45,593 nucleotides of DNA from an uncultured beta proteobacterium (GCA_903927295.1 CAIYMN010000161.1:1-45593), one strand, 5' to 3'; positions 30,285 to 37,827 are shown, numbered from the stretch's first letter. Notes: generated from the letters alone by a model not told the origin. Numbers and translations are program-made.

Positions 30285-31298
30285 GTGTCACCGCCGAAAC
30301 TACCGGAATTGGTCGCCCTGGAGCGCATCATGGAGTTGGGTGCCAGCTGGATTCAGTCACGTATCGTCTGTGAGGTGAGCTTGCCCATGGGTGGCAGTTA
30401 TCCGGTCCATGTCATTACCTTGGGCAACCCGGCACGGGAGGTGCCTGCGGTGGGATATTTTGGCGGCGTGCATGGCCTGGAGCGGATCGGTTCAGGCGTT
30501 GTGATTGCCTACCTGCAAAGCCTGGTCATGCGCTTGCAGTGGGACAGCACACTGCACCGTCAACTTGAAACGGTGCGCATGGTGTTCATGCCCATCGTCA
30601 ACCCCGGCGGCATGGCCATGGGGACGCGGGCCAATCCAAACGGCGTGGACTTGATGCGCAACGCACCGGTTCAGGCACACGAAAAGGTACCTTTTTTGCT
30701 CGGTGGCCAGCGCCTTAGCGCAGGTCTGCCCTGGTACCGCGGTCCCAGGAATCAGGCAATGGAAATCGAGAATCAGGCGGTCTGCGACGTTGTCAGTGCA
30801 GAGTTGCTGACGCGCGACTTCAGCTTGAGTGTGGACTGTCATTCAGGCTTTGGCAGCAGCGACCGGATCTGGTTCCCCTATGCGCACAAGCGCTCACCCA
30901 TCACCCATCTGGCCGAGATGCACGCGTTGAAAAGAATTTTTGTCGAGTCGCACAACCATCATCGCTACATCATCGAGCCACAGAGCCTGCAGTACCTGGC
31001 GCACGGTGATTTATGGGACCACCTGTACCTGCAGTCTGAAGCGCATCCGCAGCGCGTATTCTTGCCGCTGACGCTGGAGATGGGTTCCTGGCTCTGGGTC
31101 AAGAAGAATCCGCGTCAACTCTTCTCGCGGCATGGCATCTTCAACCCCCTGATCGAGCATCGACAGCAACGCGTGCTGCGCCAACACCAGCTGTTTCTCG
31201 ATTTCCTGTCGCGGGCAGCCTGTGGTCATCCGCTATGGCTGCCGGCGCCTGATGTGCGCGCCCAACATCATGCGCAAGCGCTGCAGCACTGGTACTGA
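30285..31298 (+). CDS. M14-family zinc carboxypeptidase-like / succinylglutamate desuccinylase-like protein
   Basis: This roughly 337-residue cytoplasmic hydrolase has the M14 metallopeptidase pattern. The HxxE zinc pair is in GGVHGLERIGSG, the VNPGGMAMGTRANPNGVDLM segment carries the substrate Asn-Arg residues, the third zinc His is in VDCHSGFGSSDRIW, and the catalytic Glu is in LTLEMGSW. The substrate (peptide, acyl-amino acid or other amide) is unknown. The start is uncertain: GTG 30285, TTG 30279, or ATG 30330. The next gene begins 12 bases later, so they are probably co-transcribed. Confidence 0.85.
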   Translation: MSPPKLPELVALERIMELGASWIQSRIVCEVSLPMGGSYPVHVITLGNPAREVPAVGYFGGVHGLERIGSGVVIAYLQSLVMRLQWDSTLHRQLETVRMVFMPIVNPGGMAMGTRANPNGVDLMRNAPVQAHEKVPFLLGGQRLSAGLPWYRGPRNQAMEIENQAVCDVVSAELLTRDFSLSVDCHSGFGSSDRIWFPYAHKRSPITHLAEMHALKRIFVESHNHHRYIIEPQSLQYLAHGDLWDHLYLQSEAHPQRVFLPLTLEMGSWLWVKKNPRQLFSRHGIFNPLIEHRQQRVLRQHQLFLDFLSRAACGHPLWLPAPDVRAQHHAQALQHWY

Positions 31299-31309
31299 GG
31301 GGTGACACG

Positions 31310-31759
31310 ATGAGTGCTTGGCGAAGCCTCTTTTTCCTGTGGCCGCTTGCCTTTGCTGGCGCTGGAACGATGGCAGCGCCAGCCTGCGTCACAAGTGTCC
31401 AGGAATTGAGAAACATGATGGGCGACCAGAGAGCGTCACTGCAGTGGGAAGAGATCAGCATGAACGATGGCAAGCCCCTGGTGGTGTCGATTTTCGAGAG
31501 CAAAGGCGCGTTGGTACTGGAATTCGTCAAGACCAAAGAAGGTCTGTGGGCCCAAGGTAATGGCGCTGTTTGCGGCAACGGTGCGAATCTTGAAATCAGT
31601 TTCGATAAAGATCAGCTTCGCATGGGTCCGGCCAGCGGCTGGCTACTGCGCAGTTTGCTGGCGCAGGGTGGAAAATTCACATTGACGAGGTTGGGTGCAG
31701 ATCAGCTACGCATTGCAGCCAGTGGCTGGAGTGGAATTTTTGTGCCGAAATCAAGGTAG
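31310..31759 (+). CDS. Exported protein of unknown function
   Basis: This 149-residue protein has a signal peptide (SLFFLWPLAFAGAGTMAAPA). I recognise no family. The mature part holds two cysteines (residues near 25 and 85) that could form a disulfide. It ends in strand-like sequence with a C-terminal GWSGIFVPKSR. GAGGGG lies before ATG 31310. It follows the M14-like gene by 12 bases; its last 9 bases overlap the end of the convergent glycosyltransferase gene. Confidence 0.8.
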   Translation: MSAWRSLFFLWPLAFAGAGTMAAPACVTSVQELRNMMGDQRASLQWEEISMNDGKPLVVSIFESKGALVLEFVKTKEGLWAQGNGAVCGNGANLEISFDKDQLRMGPASGWLLRSLLAQGGKFTLTRLGADQLRIAASGWSGIFVPKSR

Positions 31760-32908
31760 CTGGGCCGTGATGGAATCGTAGAAGTCCAGCATTTTTCTTG
31801 CTTGCCCGGCCGAGGACCATTCGTTCGCATAGGCACGACCCAGTTCACCCAATTCACTGCGCACTTGATCGTGCCCAAGCATTTTTACGACATTGCCGGA
31901 AAAGTCCGACAGTTCCTCCTGGGCTATCCATACGCCGGCGCCGTCCTGCAATACGTCGCGCGTACCGAGTTCTGCGGTGGAAACAACAGGCACGCCTTGC
32001 GCCATGGCTTCAAGCAGGACGAGTCCTTGTGTTTCCGTTCTTGATGAAAAAATAAAAATGTCTGCTGCGCTATAGCAATTGTTCAATTCCGTGTGGCGAT
32101 TCAGGTAGCCGATAAAGCGGACGTTTTCGCCAATCGCACGCTTGCGGACTTCCTGTTCCAGACTGGCACGCGCTGGTCCTTCACCGGCAATGACAAAAAG
32201 CACATCTTCAACCTGCTTTCTGACCTGATCAACCACTTTGATCAGGAAGTCAATGTTCTTCTCGTGCGCGACGCGCCCTACAAAAAGCAACATCGGTTGA
32301 TTCTGCGGGATGCCGAATCGTTCCCGAAACCCAATACGATCTCCTGGCACAAAGCTCTCTGGTTCGATGCCGGTAGCAATCACTTCCATCGTCGTTTCGA
32401 TCCCGTAGTCCTGCAACACGCGCTGCATCGGCCTGGACGGAATCACCATGCCGTCCAGACTGTTTCCTTGATGACGCGAGAAGCGCTTGGCCAGGTAGCG
32501 TGTCAAGCACTTCGGAGCCAATGGAATGTAGTGGTAAAGATATTCCTCAAAGAAGGTGTGGTAGGTCTCGATGCACGGAATATCCAGCAGGGACGAAAGC
32601 TTGACACCAAGGTAATGCGCCACAAACGGTGTCTGAACATGAATGAGGTCGTACTGCTCGTCGCGAAAATTGTTGAGCTGCTTCATGACCCAGCTGTAAC
32701 TCATGAACCGGTCTTCCGGGTCAAACGGCACACGGCGTGCCGGTACGCGCAGGATGCCTGGTTCATCCGTAGCGGGCATGCCATAGTCTGGCGCAATCAG
32801 GTGGACGGTATGCCCAAGCAGGTGCAGATTGCGCCGAAACGTTTCTATGGAAGTGGAGACGCCGTTGACCCGCGGAAAATAGACGTCCGAGATGAACAGA
32901 ATTTTCAT
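31751..32908 (-). CDS. GT4-family glycosyltransferase, probably acting on diacylglycerol
   Basis: This 385-residue GT-B enzyme begins MKILFISDVYFPRVNGVSTS, the pattern seen in 1,2-diacylglycerol 3-glucosyltransferases and related alpha-glycosyltransferases. The acceptor-side block YHTFFEEYLYHYIPL also resembles that group. The donor half has LFVGRVAHEKNIDFLIKVV and the E-x7-E nucleotide-sugar motif in RTETQGLVLLEAMAQG. It starts 2 bases after dgkA on the same strand, so both are one operon. Coupling to diacylglycerol kinase supports a diacylglycerol acceptor. The sugar is unknown; the assignment of acceptor is inference. Confidence 0.88.
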   Translation of the reverse strand: MKILFISDVYFPRVNGVSTSIETFRRNLHLLGHTVHLIAPDYGMPATDEPGILRVPARRVPFDPEDRFMSYSWVMKQLNNFRDEQYDLIHVQTPFVAHYLGVKLSSLLDIPCIETYHTFFEEYLYHYIPLAPKCLTRYLAKRFSRHQGNSLDGMVIPSRPMQRVLQDYGIETTMEVIATGIEPESFVPGDRIGFRERFGIPQNQPMLLFVGRVAHEKNIDFLIKVVDQVRKQVEDVLFVIAGEGPARASLEQEVRKRAIGENVRFIGYLNRHTELNNCYSAADIFIFSSRTETQGLVLLEAMAQGVPVVSTAELGTRDVLQDGAGVWIAQEELSDFSGNVVKMLGHDQVRSELGELGRAYANEWSSAGQARKMLDFYDSITAQLP

Positions 32909-32910
32909 GC

Positions 32911-33279
32911 TCAGTTCAGCAAGACCAGGGTCCAGACGACCCCTAGATTGACGATGCCGACCAATACTGCGGCGCTTCCAATGTCCTTGGCCCGCTTGGC
33001 CAACCTGTGGTCATCCAGAGAAATTCGATCGACCGTTGCCTCTATGGCGGAATTGATCAGTTCGATGACCAGAAGCAGCAGAACGCAACTGATCATCAAG
33101 GCCCGGCCGAACATCTCGCTCTCGATCACGAAGGTCATGGGTATGAGGACTGCTGCCAACAGTACTTCCTGACGGAATGCATCTTCATTTCGAAACGCCT
33201 CGCGTAAACCGGAGCGCGAATAGCTGAAGGCGTTGATCAAGCGGCGCATGCCAGTCTTGCCTTTGTGTGGACTTTCCAT
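32911..33279 (-). CDS. dgkA: Diacylglycerol kinase (DgkA)
   Basis: This 122-residue inner-membrane enzyme phosphorylates diacylglycerol to phosphatidic acid. A basic N-terminus is followed by FRNEDAFRQEVLLAAVLIP, ISCVLLLLVIELINSAIEAT (the conserved E-x3-SAIE active-site helix) and DIGSAAVLVGIVNLGVVW, giving three helices. The residues E-N-S-A-I-E and D-R-I-S are intact. It is the first gene of a two-gene operon with a GT4 glycosyltransferase. A partial copy of the shared element described at 34585 lies 34 bases upstream of its start (33313-33329). Confidence 0.95.
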   Translation of the reverse strand: MESPHKGKTGMRRLINAFSYSRSGLREAFRNEDAFRQEVLLAAVLIPMTFVIESEMFGRALMISCVLLLLVIELINSAIEATVDRISLDDHRLAKRAKDIGSAAVLVGIVNLGVVWTLVLLN

Positions 33280-33312
33280 GCCTGCAGCATCGCATGGAAA
33301 TATTTCAGTGTT

Positions 33313-33329
33313 GTTACAAAAGAATGACT
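33313..33329 (-). promoter_or_regulatory. Partial third copy of the shared island element, upstream of dgkA
   Basis: On the minus strand this reads AGTCATTCTTTTGTAAC, matching GTCATCATTTTGCAAC of the element at 36397 at 13 of 16 positions. The match stops after that, so it is weaker than the pair at 34585 and 36397. Confidence 0.3.
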
Positions 33330-33359
33330 TGAAGGTTCAAATTCCGGCTGACATTCAAA

Positions 33360-33704
33360 TCACGTCAATTTCGATTTGGCAACTTCTCTTCGGCGTCGAA
33401 TCCAGGTCATCGGCGTAGTGCTTTTGTATTGAAAAAACAGAATCTGAAGTGTTTGAAAATCCAGCCCACTTTGTTCCATCAACTGTTGCCAGCTTATGGC
33501 CTCACCGATATGCGCATCAATCCAGAGGCACAAATCATCAAACTGTTGCCTGTGGGTTGCAGCGATGTTTTTTCTTGGATTTTGATTCACGTTCAGCAGA
33601 TGATTGTCATCACCTGGCGTCCGGCAGTTTGCTTGCACAACAAGACAAAGAGAGATCCGCCTGGCCTTCAAGGCTGGCGGCACAGTCTTGACCAGGGCAA
33701 TCAA
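33360..33704 (-). CDS. Small protein with an AraC-like helix-turn-helix half
   Basis: This protein of up to 114 residues ends in a region resembling the first helix-turn-helix of AraC regulators (FDDLCLWIDAHIGEAISWQQ, then LMEQSGLDFQTLQILFFQYK and TTPMTWIRRRREVA). The second helix-turn-helix and any ligand domain are missing. It is either a minimal DNA-binding protein or the remnant of a larger regulator. The frame begins with TTG at 33704, overlapping the TGA of the upstream gene, which suggests coupled translation, but the true start could be internal. Function is inferred only from motif shape. Confidence 0.6.
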   Translation of the reverse strand: MIALVKTVPPALKARRISLCLVVQANCRTPGDDNHLLNVNQNPRKNIAATHRQQFDDLCLWIDAHIGEAISWQQLMEQSGLDFQTLQILFFQYKSTTPMTWIRRRREVAKSKLT

Positions 33705-34006
33705 ATACCGAAGTTCTCTTCCGTCAGTTCTTCCTCCATGGTTTCACTATTCAGTGCGGCTATCTCGGCGTATTGCACCGCATTGAGCTGATGCCGGTAC
33801 GCCAGATAGGCGTGACGGGCGTGGGATTGTCCGTCCCCGTCGTCGTCGGCCGTTGCAGCCAGCTGGTGATGTTTGGCAGCAGCAGAAAAATGTTGAGCCG
33901 CCATGCGGTGGTGGTCGCCCAAGGTTTCGTACTCGTCATCAAAATGTTCGATTGGAAACTGTGCGAGAGCCTTGGCGAGGGGCTCCAGATTGGTTTGACT
34001 GGTCAT
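33701..34006 (-). CDS. Small His/Ala-rich helical protein
   Basis: This 101-residue protein is acidic and rich in His, Ala and Gln. The pattern HHRMAAQHFSAAAKHHQLAA followed by SHARHAYLAYRHQLNAVQYA has His-His pairs at helical spacing, as in a loose group of small bacterial proteins of unknown function with AAxHHxxAAxHH repeats. It is likely a helical bundle and could bind metal. ATG 34006 follows GGAG by 8 bases; upstream in-frame sequence is not needed. It overlaps the TTG start of the AraC-like gene by 4 bases. Confidence 0.75.
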   Translation of the reverse strand: MTSQTNLEPLAKALAQFPIEHFDDEYETLGDHHRMAAQHFSAAAKHHQLAATADDDGDGQSHARHAYLAYRHQLNAVQYAEIAALNSETMEEELTEENFGI

Positions 34007-34149
34007 AAGGTTCTCTCCAAGAAGAGTTGCAACGGCGACTTGCCGCAGCGTCAGCATTCCGCCAATCGATGAAACCTTGATGACAGCAGTTTTCGAGCGA
34101 ACTGTGGGACGGCAGCAATCTCCCGGCACACTTGGCCCAGCCGAACTTT

Positions 34150-34407
34150 TTATGGCCGCGGATGCAAATCCGCCATTTGCAGAGAAAGGTCAAACAGACG
34201 AACTTTGCCGCTGGCATATCGGTCAAGTCGCCACTCATCGAGAATTTTCAGCGCCAACTCGAAGCTCTCAAAATCAAGCTTGTAAATATCGGAGATCCGG
34301 AAGTCCGCCTCTGACTCCAGTGCAAGTACCAGTCTGCTGAGCGTCTTAGCGGAGTCTGAGTCTGGTTGCTGCTGAATGAGTTTGCGGGCAGCTTTGACGG
34401 CATGCAT
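34150..34407 (-). CDS. Small conserved helical protein of unknown function
   Basis: This 85-residue protein has no signal peptide or membrane helix. It starts MHAVKAARKLIQQQPDSDSA and contains LESEADFRISDIYKLDFESF and ALKILDEWRLDRYASGKVRL. I recall close relatives in Comamonadaceae but no function. ATG 34407 has AAGGGT 9 bases upstream; the frame continues open upstream but without another good start. It is divergent from the membrane protein gene at 34648. Confidence 0.72.
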   Translation of the reverse strand: MHAVKAARKLIQQQPDSDSAKTLSRLVLALESEADFRISDIYKLDFESFELALKILDEWRLDRYASGKVRLFDLSLQMADLHPRP

Positions 34408-34584
34408 ACGATGACCCTTCAATAATCTGATTGAACCCTGACTGATCTTATGGCCGCGAACTGATCGCGCACTAGCGCAGTCGACGGCGCGATTATCAGT
34501 CCGATTGATTGCCGCGTTTGTGCTCCACATCAAGCGAGAACCGAATTCGACTGTTGTCGCCTTGCCGAATTTCACGACGGTGAC

Positions 34585-34619
34585 GGTCATCATTTTGCAA
34601 TATTCGGCGAAGATGATTC
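34585..34619. promoter_or_regulatory. Shared 35-bp element, copy 1
   Basis: The element begins with GGTCATCATTTTGCAA and ends with ATGATTC 28 bases before the start of the Mpo1-like gene at 34648. It matches copy 2 (36397-36431) at 29 of 35 positions without gaps, although the surrounding sequence is unrelated. It lies in a divergent gap and could control the genes on both sides. Confidence 0.6.
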
Positions 34620-34647
34620 GTGGTCCAAGTTTTCACGAACAGAATAC

Positions 34648-35268
34648 ATGCGACATTTCTTGAATCAAGTTCACACGCTGCGCTGGGACGACCATCGCTT
34701 TTATCATCAGTGCCGTATCAACCAGACACTGCATCTCATCAGTGCAGTCAGTTTTGTTGTCGCTTATGGGCTGCTTTTCGTCGAGCCCGCGGCCGCCGGG
34801 ATGGTGGGTTGGCTGGTCGGCATGGTGACTCGTCAATCCGGCCACATCTTTTTTGAGCTGCGCGCCTACGACCAGATCAACAACACTTCGTACAGCCACA
34901 AAGAGTCGATCAAGGTGGGCTACAACATGCGGCGCAAGGGAATCCTGATTGGAGTCTGGCTCTTACTCCCGCTTGCCCTGTATCTCTCACCAAGCCTTCT
35001 GGGCATGATTGAGCCTGCGACCAGCACCAATGAATACCTGCATGACGTCGGTTTGAGTTGGCTGGCACTGGGCGCCGGTGGCGTCCTATTTCGTACCGTA
35101 CACCTGTTCTTTTTGCGCGGCCCCACCTGGGGTCTGGCCTGGGCCACCAAAATTCTCACGGACCCGTTCCACAACATTGCCATCTATTGGAGGTCACCCA
35201 TCGCCTTGCTGCGTGGGCAGCGCTATGACCCCCTGGATGCCGCGACGGCTCATCGCTCGCAAGGGTGA
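34648..35268 (+). CDS. Membrane protein, Mpo1/DUF962-like, paralogue A
   Basis: This 206-residue protein has several membrane helices (SAVSFVVAYGLLFV, GMVGWLVGMV, GVWLLLPLALYL, LALGAGGVLFRTVHLFFL). Conserved polar residues are H16, H20, N25 and H29 in the H-x4-N-x3-H block, then GHIFFE at 65-70. The same two blocks mark the Mpo1/YGL010w (DUF962) family, whose yeast member is an Fe(II)-dependent dioxygenase in fatty-acid alpha-oxidation. The similarity here is by motif only. A paralogue at 41752 aligns without gaps over the first 70 residues. The ribosome-binding site is weak. The last 19 bases overlap a small convergent frame. Confidence 0.8.
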   Translation: MRHFLNQVHTLRWDDHRFYHQCRINQTLHLISAVSFVVAYGLLFVEPAAAGMVGWLVGMVTRQSGHIFFELRAYDQINNTSYSHKESIKVGYNMRRKGILIGVWLLLPLALYLSPSLLGMIEPATSTNEYLHDVGLSWLALGAGGVLFRTVHLFFLRGPTWGLAWATKILTDPFHNIAIYWRSPIALLRGQRYDPLDAATAHRSQG

Positions 35269-35444
35269 TCGGAGGCAACCAGAATTCGTTTCACCTCAGC
35301 CCGACTGACGTTGGTCGGAGGTGAATCCGGTAACAATGGCAAATCGGGTGCCCGTAGTGGCAATCTGGAAAAGAAGCTTTTCCAGTGTCTGTTTGCCAGC
35401 AAGACCCTTCTTTGCAGTGCTGCGCTTGGTTCTTCGAAGTTCAT
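35250..35444 (-). CDS. Possible small protein, 64 residues
   Basis: A short frame has a strong GGAGAG five bases before its ATG at 35444. The product (start MNFEEPSAALQRRVLLANRH, later KSFFSRLPLRAPDLPLLP) is basic and Pro/Leu-rich with no known domain. Against it: the frame carries two strong hairpin-forming sequences and overlaps the neighbouring gene by 19 bases. It could equally be an untranslated structured RNA. Confidence 0.4.
   Translation of the reverse strand: MNFEEPSAALQRRVLLANRHWKSFFSRLPLRAPDLPLLPDSPPTNVSRAEVKRILVASDHPCER
35290..35325. repeat. Imperfect inverted repeat (hairpin)
   Basis: Outer arms TTCACCT/AGGTGAA and inner arms CCGAC/GTCGG give 12 base pairs with a 4-nt bulge and an 8-nt loop. 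No T-run follows on either strand, so it is not a standard terminator, although it lies just after the end of the gene at 34648. Confidence 0.6.
35365..35385. repeat. Perfect inverted repeat (hairpin)
   Basis: CTGGAAAAG-AAG-CTTTTCCAG is a perfect 9-bp stem with a 3-nt loop, 39 bases from the previous hairpin. No T-run follows it. Confidence 0.7.
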
Positions 35445-35521
35445 TGACACTCTCCGGTCGATGCGGCCCATTGCGGGCTGCTGAAGATTTTCAGTACCCA
35501 CTGACCCCCTAAGGACAATAT

Positions 35522-35695
35522 ATGGACCTTGTGCGTGACAAAACAGTGCGGACAAATGTTTATTCGGATGCCACGAGCAGCGGCTCAGTCGACTTCGACT
35601 TGCCTTGGAGCGCTGGGGACGGTATCGGTGACGGGGACAGGGTGATCGCAGAACGCCACTACCGACATTCGAATGGTCCGATATCCAGTGCATGA
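35522..35695 (+). CDS. Possible small acidic protein, 57 residues
   Basis: An ATG at 35522 has AAGGA six to seven bases upstream, a good ribosome-binding site. The product starts MDLVRDKTVRTNVYSD and contains WSAGDGIGDGDR, a run of Asp/Gly that faintly recalls calcium-binding turns. No signal peptide or domain is seen. Its last 37 bases overlap the end of the convergent HAD-hydrolase gene. With the small frame at 35250 and the hairpins, this is all I can find in the roughly 390 bases between the flanking genes. Confidence 0.35.
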   Translation: MDLVRDKTVRTNVYSDATSSGSVDFDLPWSAGDGIGDGDRVIAERHYRHSNGPISSA

Positions 35696-36357
35696 AGAAC
35701 ACGAATGCTCAGGTCCTCCGGGGTTCGTGAAATCACGTCCTCTGGCACCTGGAATTTTTTGGTCAAACGGGTGTAGTCCTCAAAACCATAGGACCCGATA
35801 AAGGCGTGCATACCAGCGGCGATGGCCGAGGTAAAGTCCTTGTGCTCATCACCACAGGCATAGGAACGCGCTGGGTTGATGTCGAAGCTCTTTCTGGCCG
35901 ACCTGAGCGCATGGGTTTTGTCCTCCCGCAAGGGGACGTGGACCGCGAAGTCAAACGCGTCGAGATCAATATCGTGCCGAGACAAGACTTTGCGAATCGT
36001 CAACATGGGCTCGTTCGTAATGTTGCGGGTGACGAGACCAACCCGGATGCCAGGTGCCGCAACGAGAGTACGGACAAGGTCGGCCATACCGGGGTACAGT
36101 TTTGCATCATCGCGGTAGACATCGGTTAGCGTTGACAGAATCTTTTTGCGACTGCGCTTGCCTAGCTGCTTTCGCAAATTGAACGGGAACTCTTTGATGC
36201 CACCCAGATATTTGAATAGATGGTGCCGTTTTTGAAACCGCTCCAGATCTCCCAGTTCCATACCATGTTTGCTGAATGTTTCAACGATGGCGCTATAGGC
36301 ATCAATGATCGTGCCATCGACATCAAAAACAATTAATCGGTTGCTGTTGCTGTACAT
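35659..36357 (-). CDS. HAD-family phosphatase
   Basis: This 232-residue hydrolase has the HAD motifs: motif I FDVDGTI with the nucleophile Asp12 and acid Asp14, motif II in GLVTRN, a lysine near EDKTHALRSARKS and motif IV in YACGDEHKDFTSAIAAG. A helical cap follows motif I (C1 type). It probably removes phosphate from a small molecule or lipid headgroup. Its position among lipid genes suggests a phospholipid-derived substrate, but this is inference. It is divergent from the LplT-like gene with the shared element between. Confidence 0.88.
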   Translation of the reverse strand: MYSNSNRLIVFDVDGTIIDAYSAIVETFSKHGMELGDLERFQKRHHLFKYLGGIKEFPFNLRKQLGKRSRKKILSTLTDVYRDDAKLYPGMADLVRTLVAAPGIRVGLVTRNITNEPMLTIRKVLSRHDIDLDAFDFAVHVPLREDKTHALRSARKSFDINPARSYACGDEHKDFTSAIAAGMHAFIGSYGFEDYTRLTKKFQVPEDVISRTPEDLSIRVLHALDIGPFECR

Positions 36358-36396
36358 GGTACTGGGGGCCGGTTCTGTAAGTGTGCCTTAGTAAGT

Positions 36397-36431
36397 GGTC
36401 ATCATTTTGCAACAGTCGGCAGTCATGATTC
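36397..36431. promoter_or_regulatory. Shared 35-bp element, copy 2
   Basis: The first 16 bases are identical to copy 1 (GGTCATCATTTTGCAA), followed by a shared TCGGC and a shared ATGATTC at the same spacing. It lies between the divergent HAD phosphatase and LplT-like genes, 39 bases from the former's start. Confidence 0.6.
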
Positions 36432-36463
36432 CAGAACAAAGTTGTCACACACAGAAAGTGCTC

Positions 36464-36541
36464 ATGCAGAAGGAGAAAGTCGTTATCGTGCTGGATCAGC
36501 AGTCCCTGCACAAGCGCACCTCCGGCCCATGCCGTCGATGA
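36464..36541 (+). CDS. Possible 25-residue leader peptide upstream of the LplT-like gene
   Basis: The frame ATG 36464 to TGA 36541 encodes MQKEKVVIVLDQQSLHKRTS plus GPCRR. Its stop overlaps the likely lplT-type ATG at 36538 as ATGA, the classical form for translational coupling. AGAAAG lies 7 bases before its start. It may help set translation of the transporter. Confidence 0.35.
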   Translation: MQKEKVVIVLDQQSLHKRTSGPCRR

Positions 36542-37827
36542 ACACCGGTTCGGCAGACGGCGCAGCGCTCCTGGCCAGGGCTCGGTCCCGCACCTTCTTT
36601 CTGGTCATCGCGGTCCAGTTCATTTCCACTGCGGCTGACAATGCACTGCTGATCCTGGCGATTGCACGTGTCATTGAGCTTCATGCGCAGGCCTGGCTGA
36701 TCCCGGTACTCAAACTCAGTCTGACCTTCTGTTATGTCCTCTTGGCGCCCTTTGTCGGCCCCTTTGCGGATTACCTTCCCAAAGGTCGGGTCATGTTGCT
36801 GGCCAATTTCCTGAAGGCCGCTGCGGTCTGCGGATTGCTGATGGGTGGTGATCCGACTTTGGCGCTGGCGCTGGCCGGTTTGGCCGCCGCCATCTACGCG
36901 CCTGCCAAGTATGGATTGATTACGGAATTGCTACCAGCCGCGCAACTGGTGCAGGCCAACGGCTTCTTTGAGGGTGTCACGGTCTCGGCTGTCGTGCTGG
37001 GTACGGCGCTGGGGGGACTCCTGATCAGCCCTCTGCTGCTCACGCTTGCCTTGCCGAGGTGGTTTGAGTTGCTGCCACTGACCAGCACCGGATTGCTGGC
37101 CGGCATGTTCATTCTGTTGGCCTTGTATGTGGTCGCAGCAATGCTGAACTTTGCTGTGACTGACAGTGGTGCTCGCTACGCAAGCCATTCGATTCATCCG
37201 ATACGGATGGTTCGTCGCTTCTTCCACGAGAACAAAGTCTTGTGGACCGATCCGCTTGGCGGGCTTTCGATGGCGATTACGACCTTGCTCTGGGGTGTTG
37301 GTGCAACGCTGCAACTGATTGTCTTGCGCTGGGCCAACGAGTCCCTGGGCTTGCCTCTGGCACAGGCGGCGTACCTGCAGGGCGTGACCGCATTGGGCGT
37401 GGTTGGTGGTGCCGTTCTTGCAAGTCGCTATGTAAAGCTTTCAGATGCCATCAAGTTGCTGCCCCTAGGTGTGTTGATCGGACTGCTGGTGCCACTGATG
37501 CTTGCCGTCAAGTCAGTCGTTTGGGCGTGCATTCTGCTTTTGGCGGTGGGCGCCCTCGCCAGCTATTTTGTGGTGCCGATGAATGCGCTGCTGCAACACC
37601 GTGGGCACAACTTGCTTACAGCGGGGCGTTCCATTGCCGTCCAAGGGTTCAATGAAAACGGTGGAATCTTGTTGATGTTGGGGCTGTACGCTGCGGCTAC
37701 CGCGAACCAGATACCCCTTCGGACGCTGATCATCTGCTTTGGAATGCTGATCACCCTCGTCATCGCGCTCGTTTGGTTTGCGCAGCGCCGGCTCCCGGTA
37801 AGCACGCTGGCGCTGCCACGTCATTGA
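36538..37827 (+). CDS. LplT-like lysophospholipid transporter (MFS)
   Basis: This roughly 429-residue MFS protein has about 12 helices. The segments FFLVIAVQFISTAADNALLI, YAPAKYGLITELLPAAQLVQ and ANGFFEGVTVSAVVLGTALG are characteristic of LplT, which flips lysophospholipids across the inner membrane. In E. coli, LplT works with the acyltransferase Aas; here no aas gene follows, but a PlsC-like gene is in the same island. ATG 36538 is favoured because a short leader frame ends on it; ATG 36529 is also possible and neither has a strong own ribosome-binding site. Confidence 0.9.
   Translation: MNTGSADGAALLARARSRTFFLVIAVQFISTAADNALLILAIARVIELHAQAWLIPVLKLSLTFCYVLLAPFVGPFADYLPKGRVMLLANFLKAAAVCGLLMGGDPTLALALAGLAAAIYAPAKYGLITELLPAAQLVQANGFFEGVTVSAVVLGTALGGLLISPLLLTLALPRWFELLPLTSTGLLAGMFILLALYVVAAMLNFAVTDSGARYASHSIHPIRMVRRFFHENKVLWTDPLGGLSMAITTLLWGVGATLQLIVLRWANESLGLPLAQAAYLQGVTALGVVGGAVLASRYVKLSDAIKLLPLGVLIGLLVPLMLAVKSVVWACILLLAVGALASYFVVPMNALLQHRGHNLLTAGRSIAVQGFNENGGILLMLGLYAAATANQIPLRTLIICFGMLITLVIALVWFAQRRLPVSTLALPRH

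Noticed and set aside
32093-33172. A 359-codon open frame opposite the GT4/dgkA operon
   Set aside because: The minus-strand genes have intact family motifs; this frame has none.
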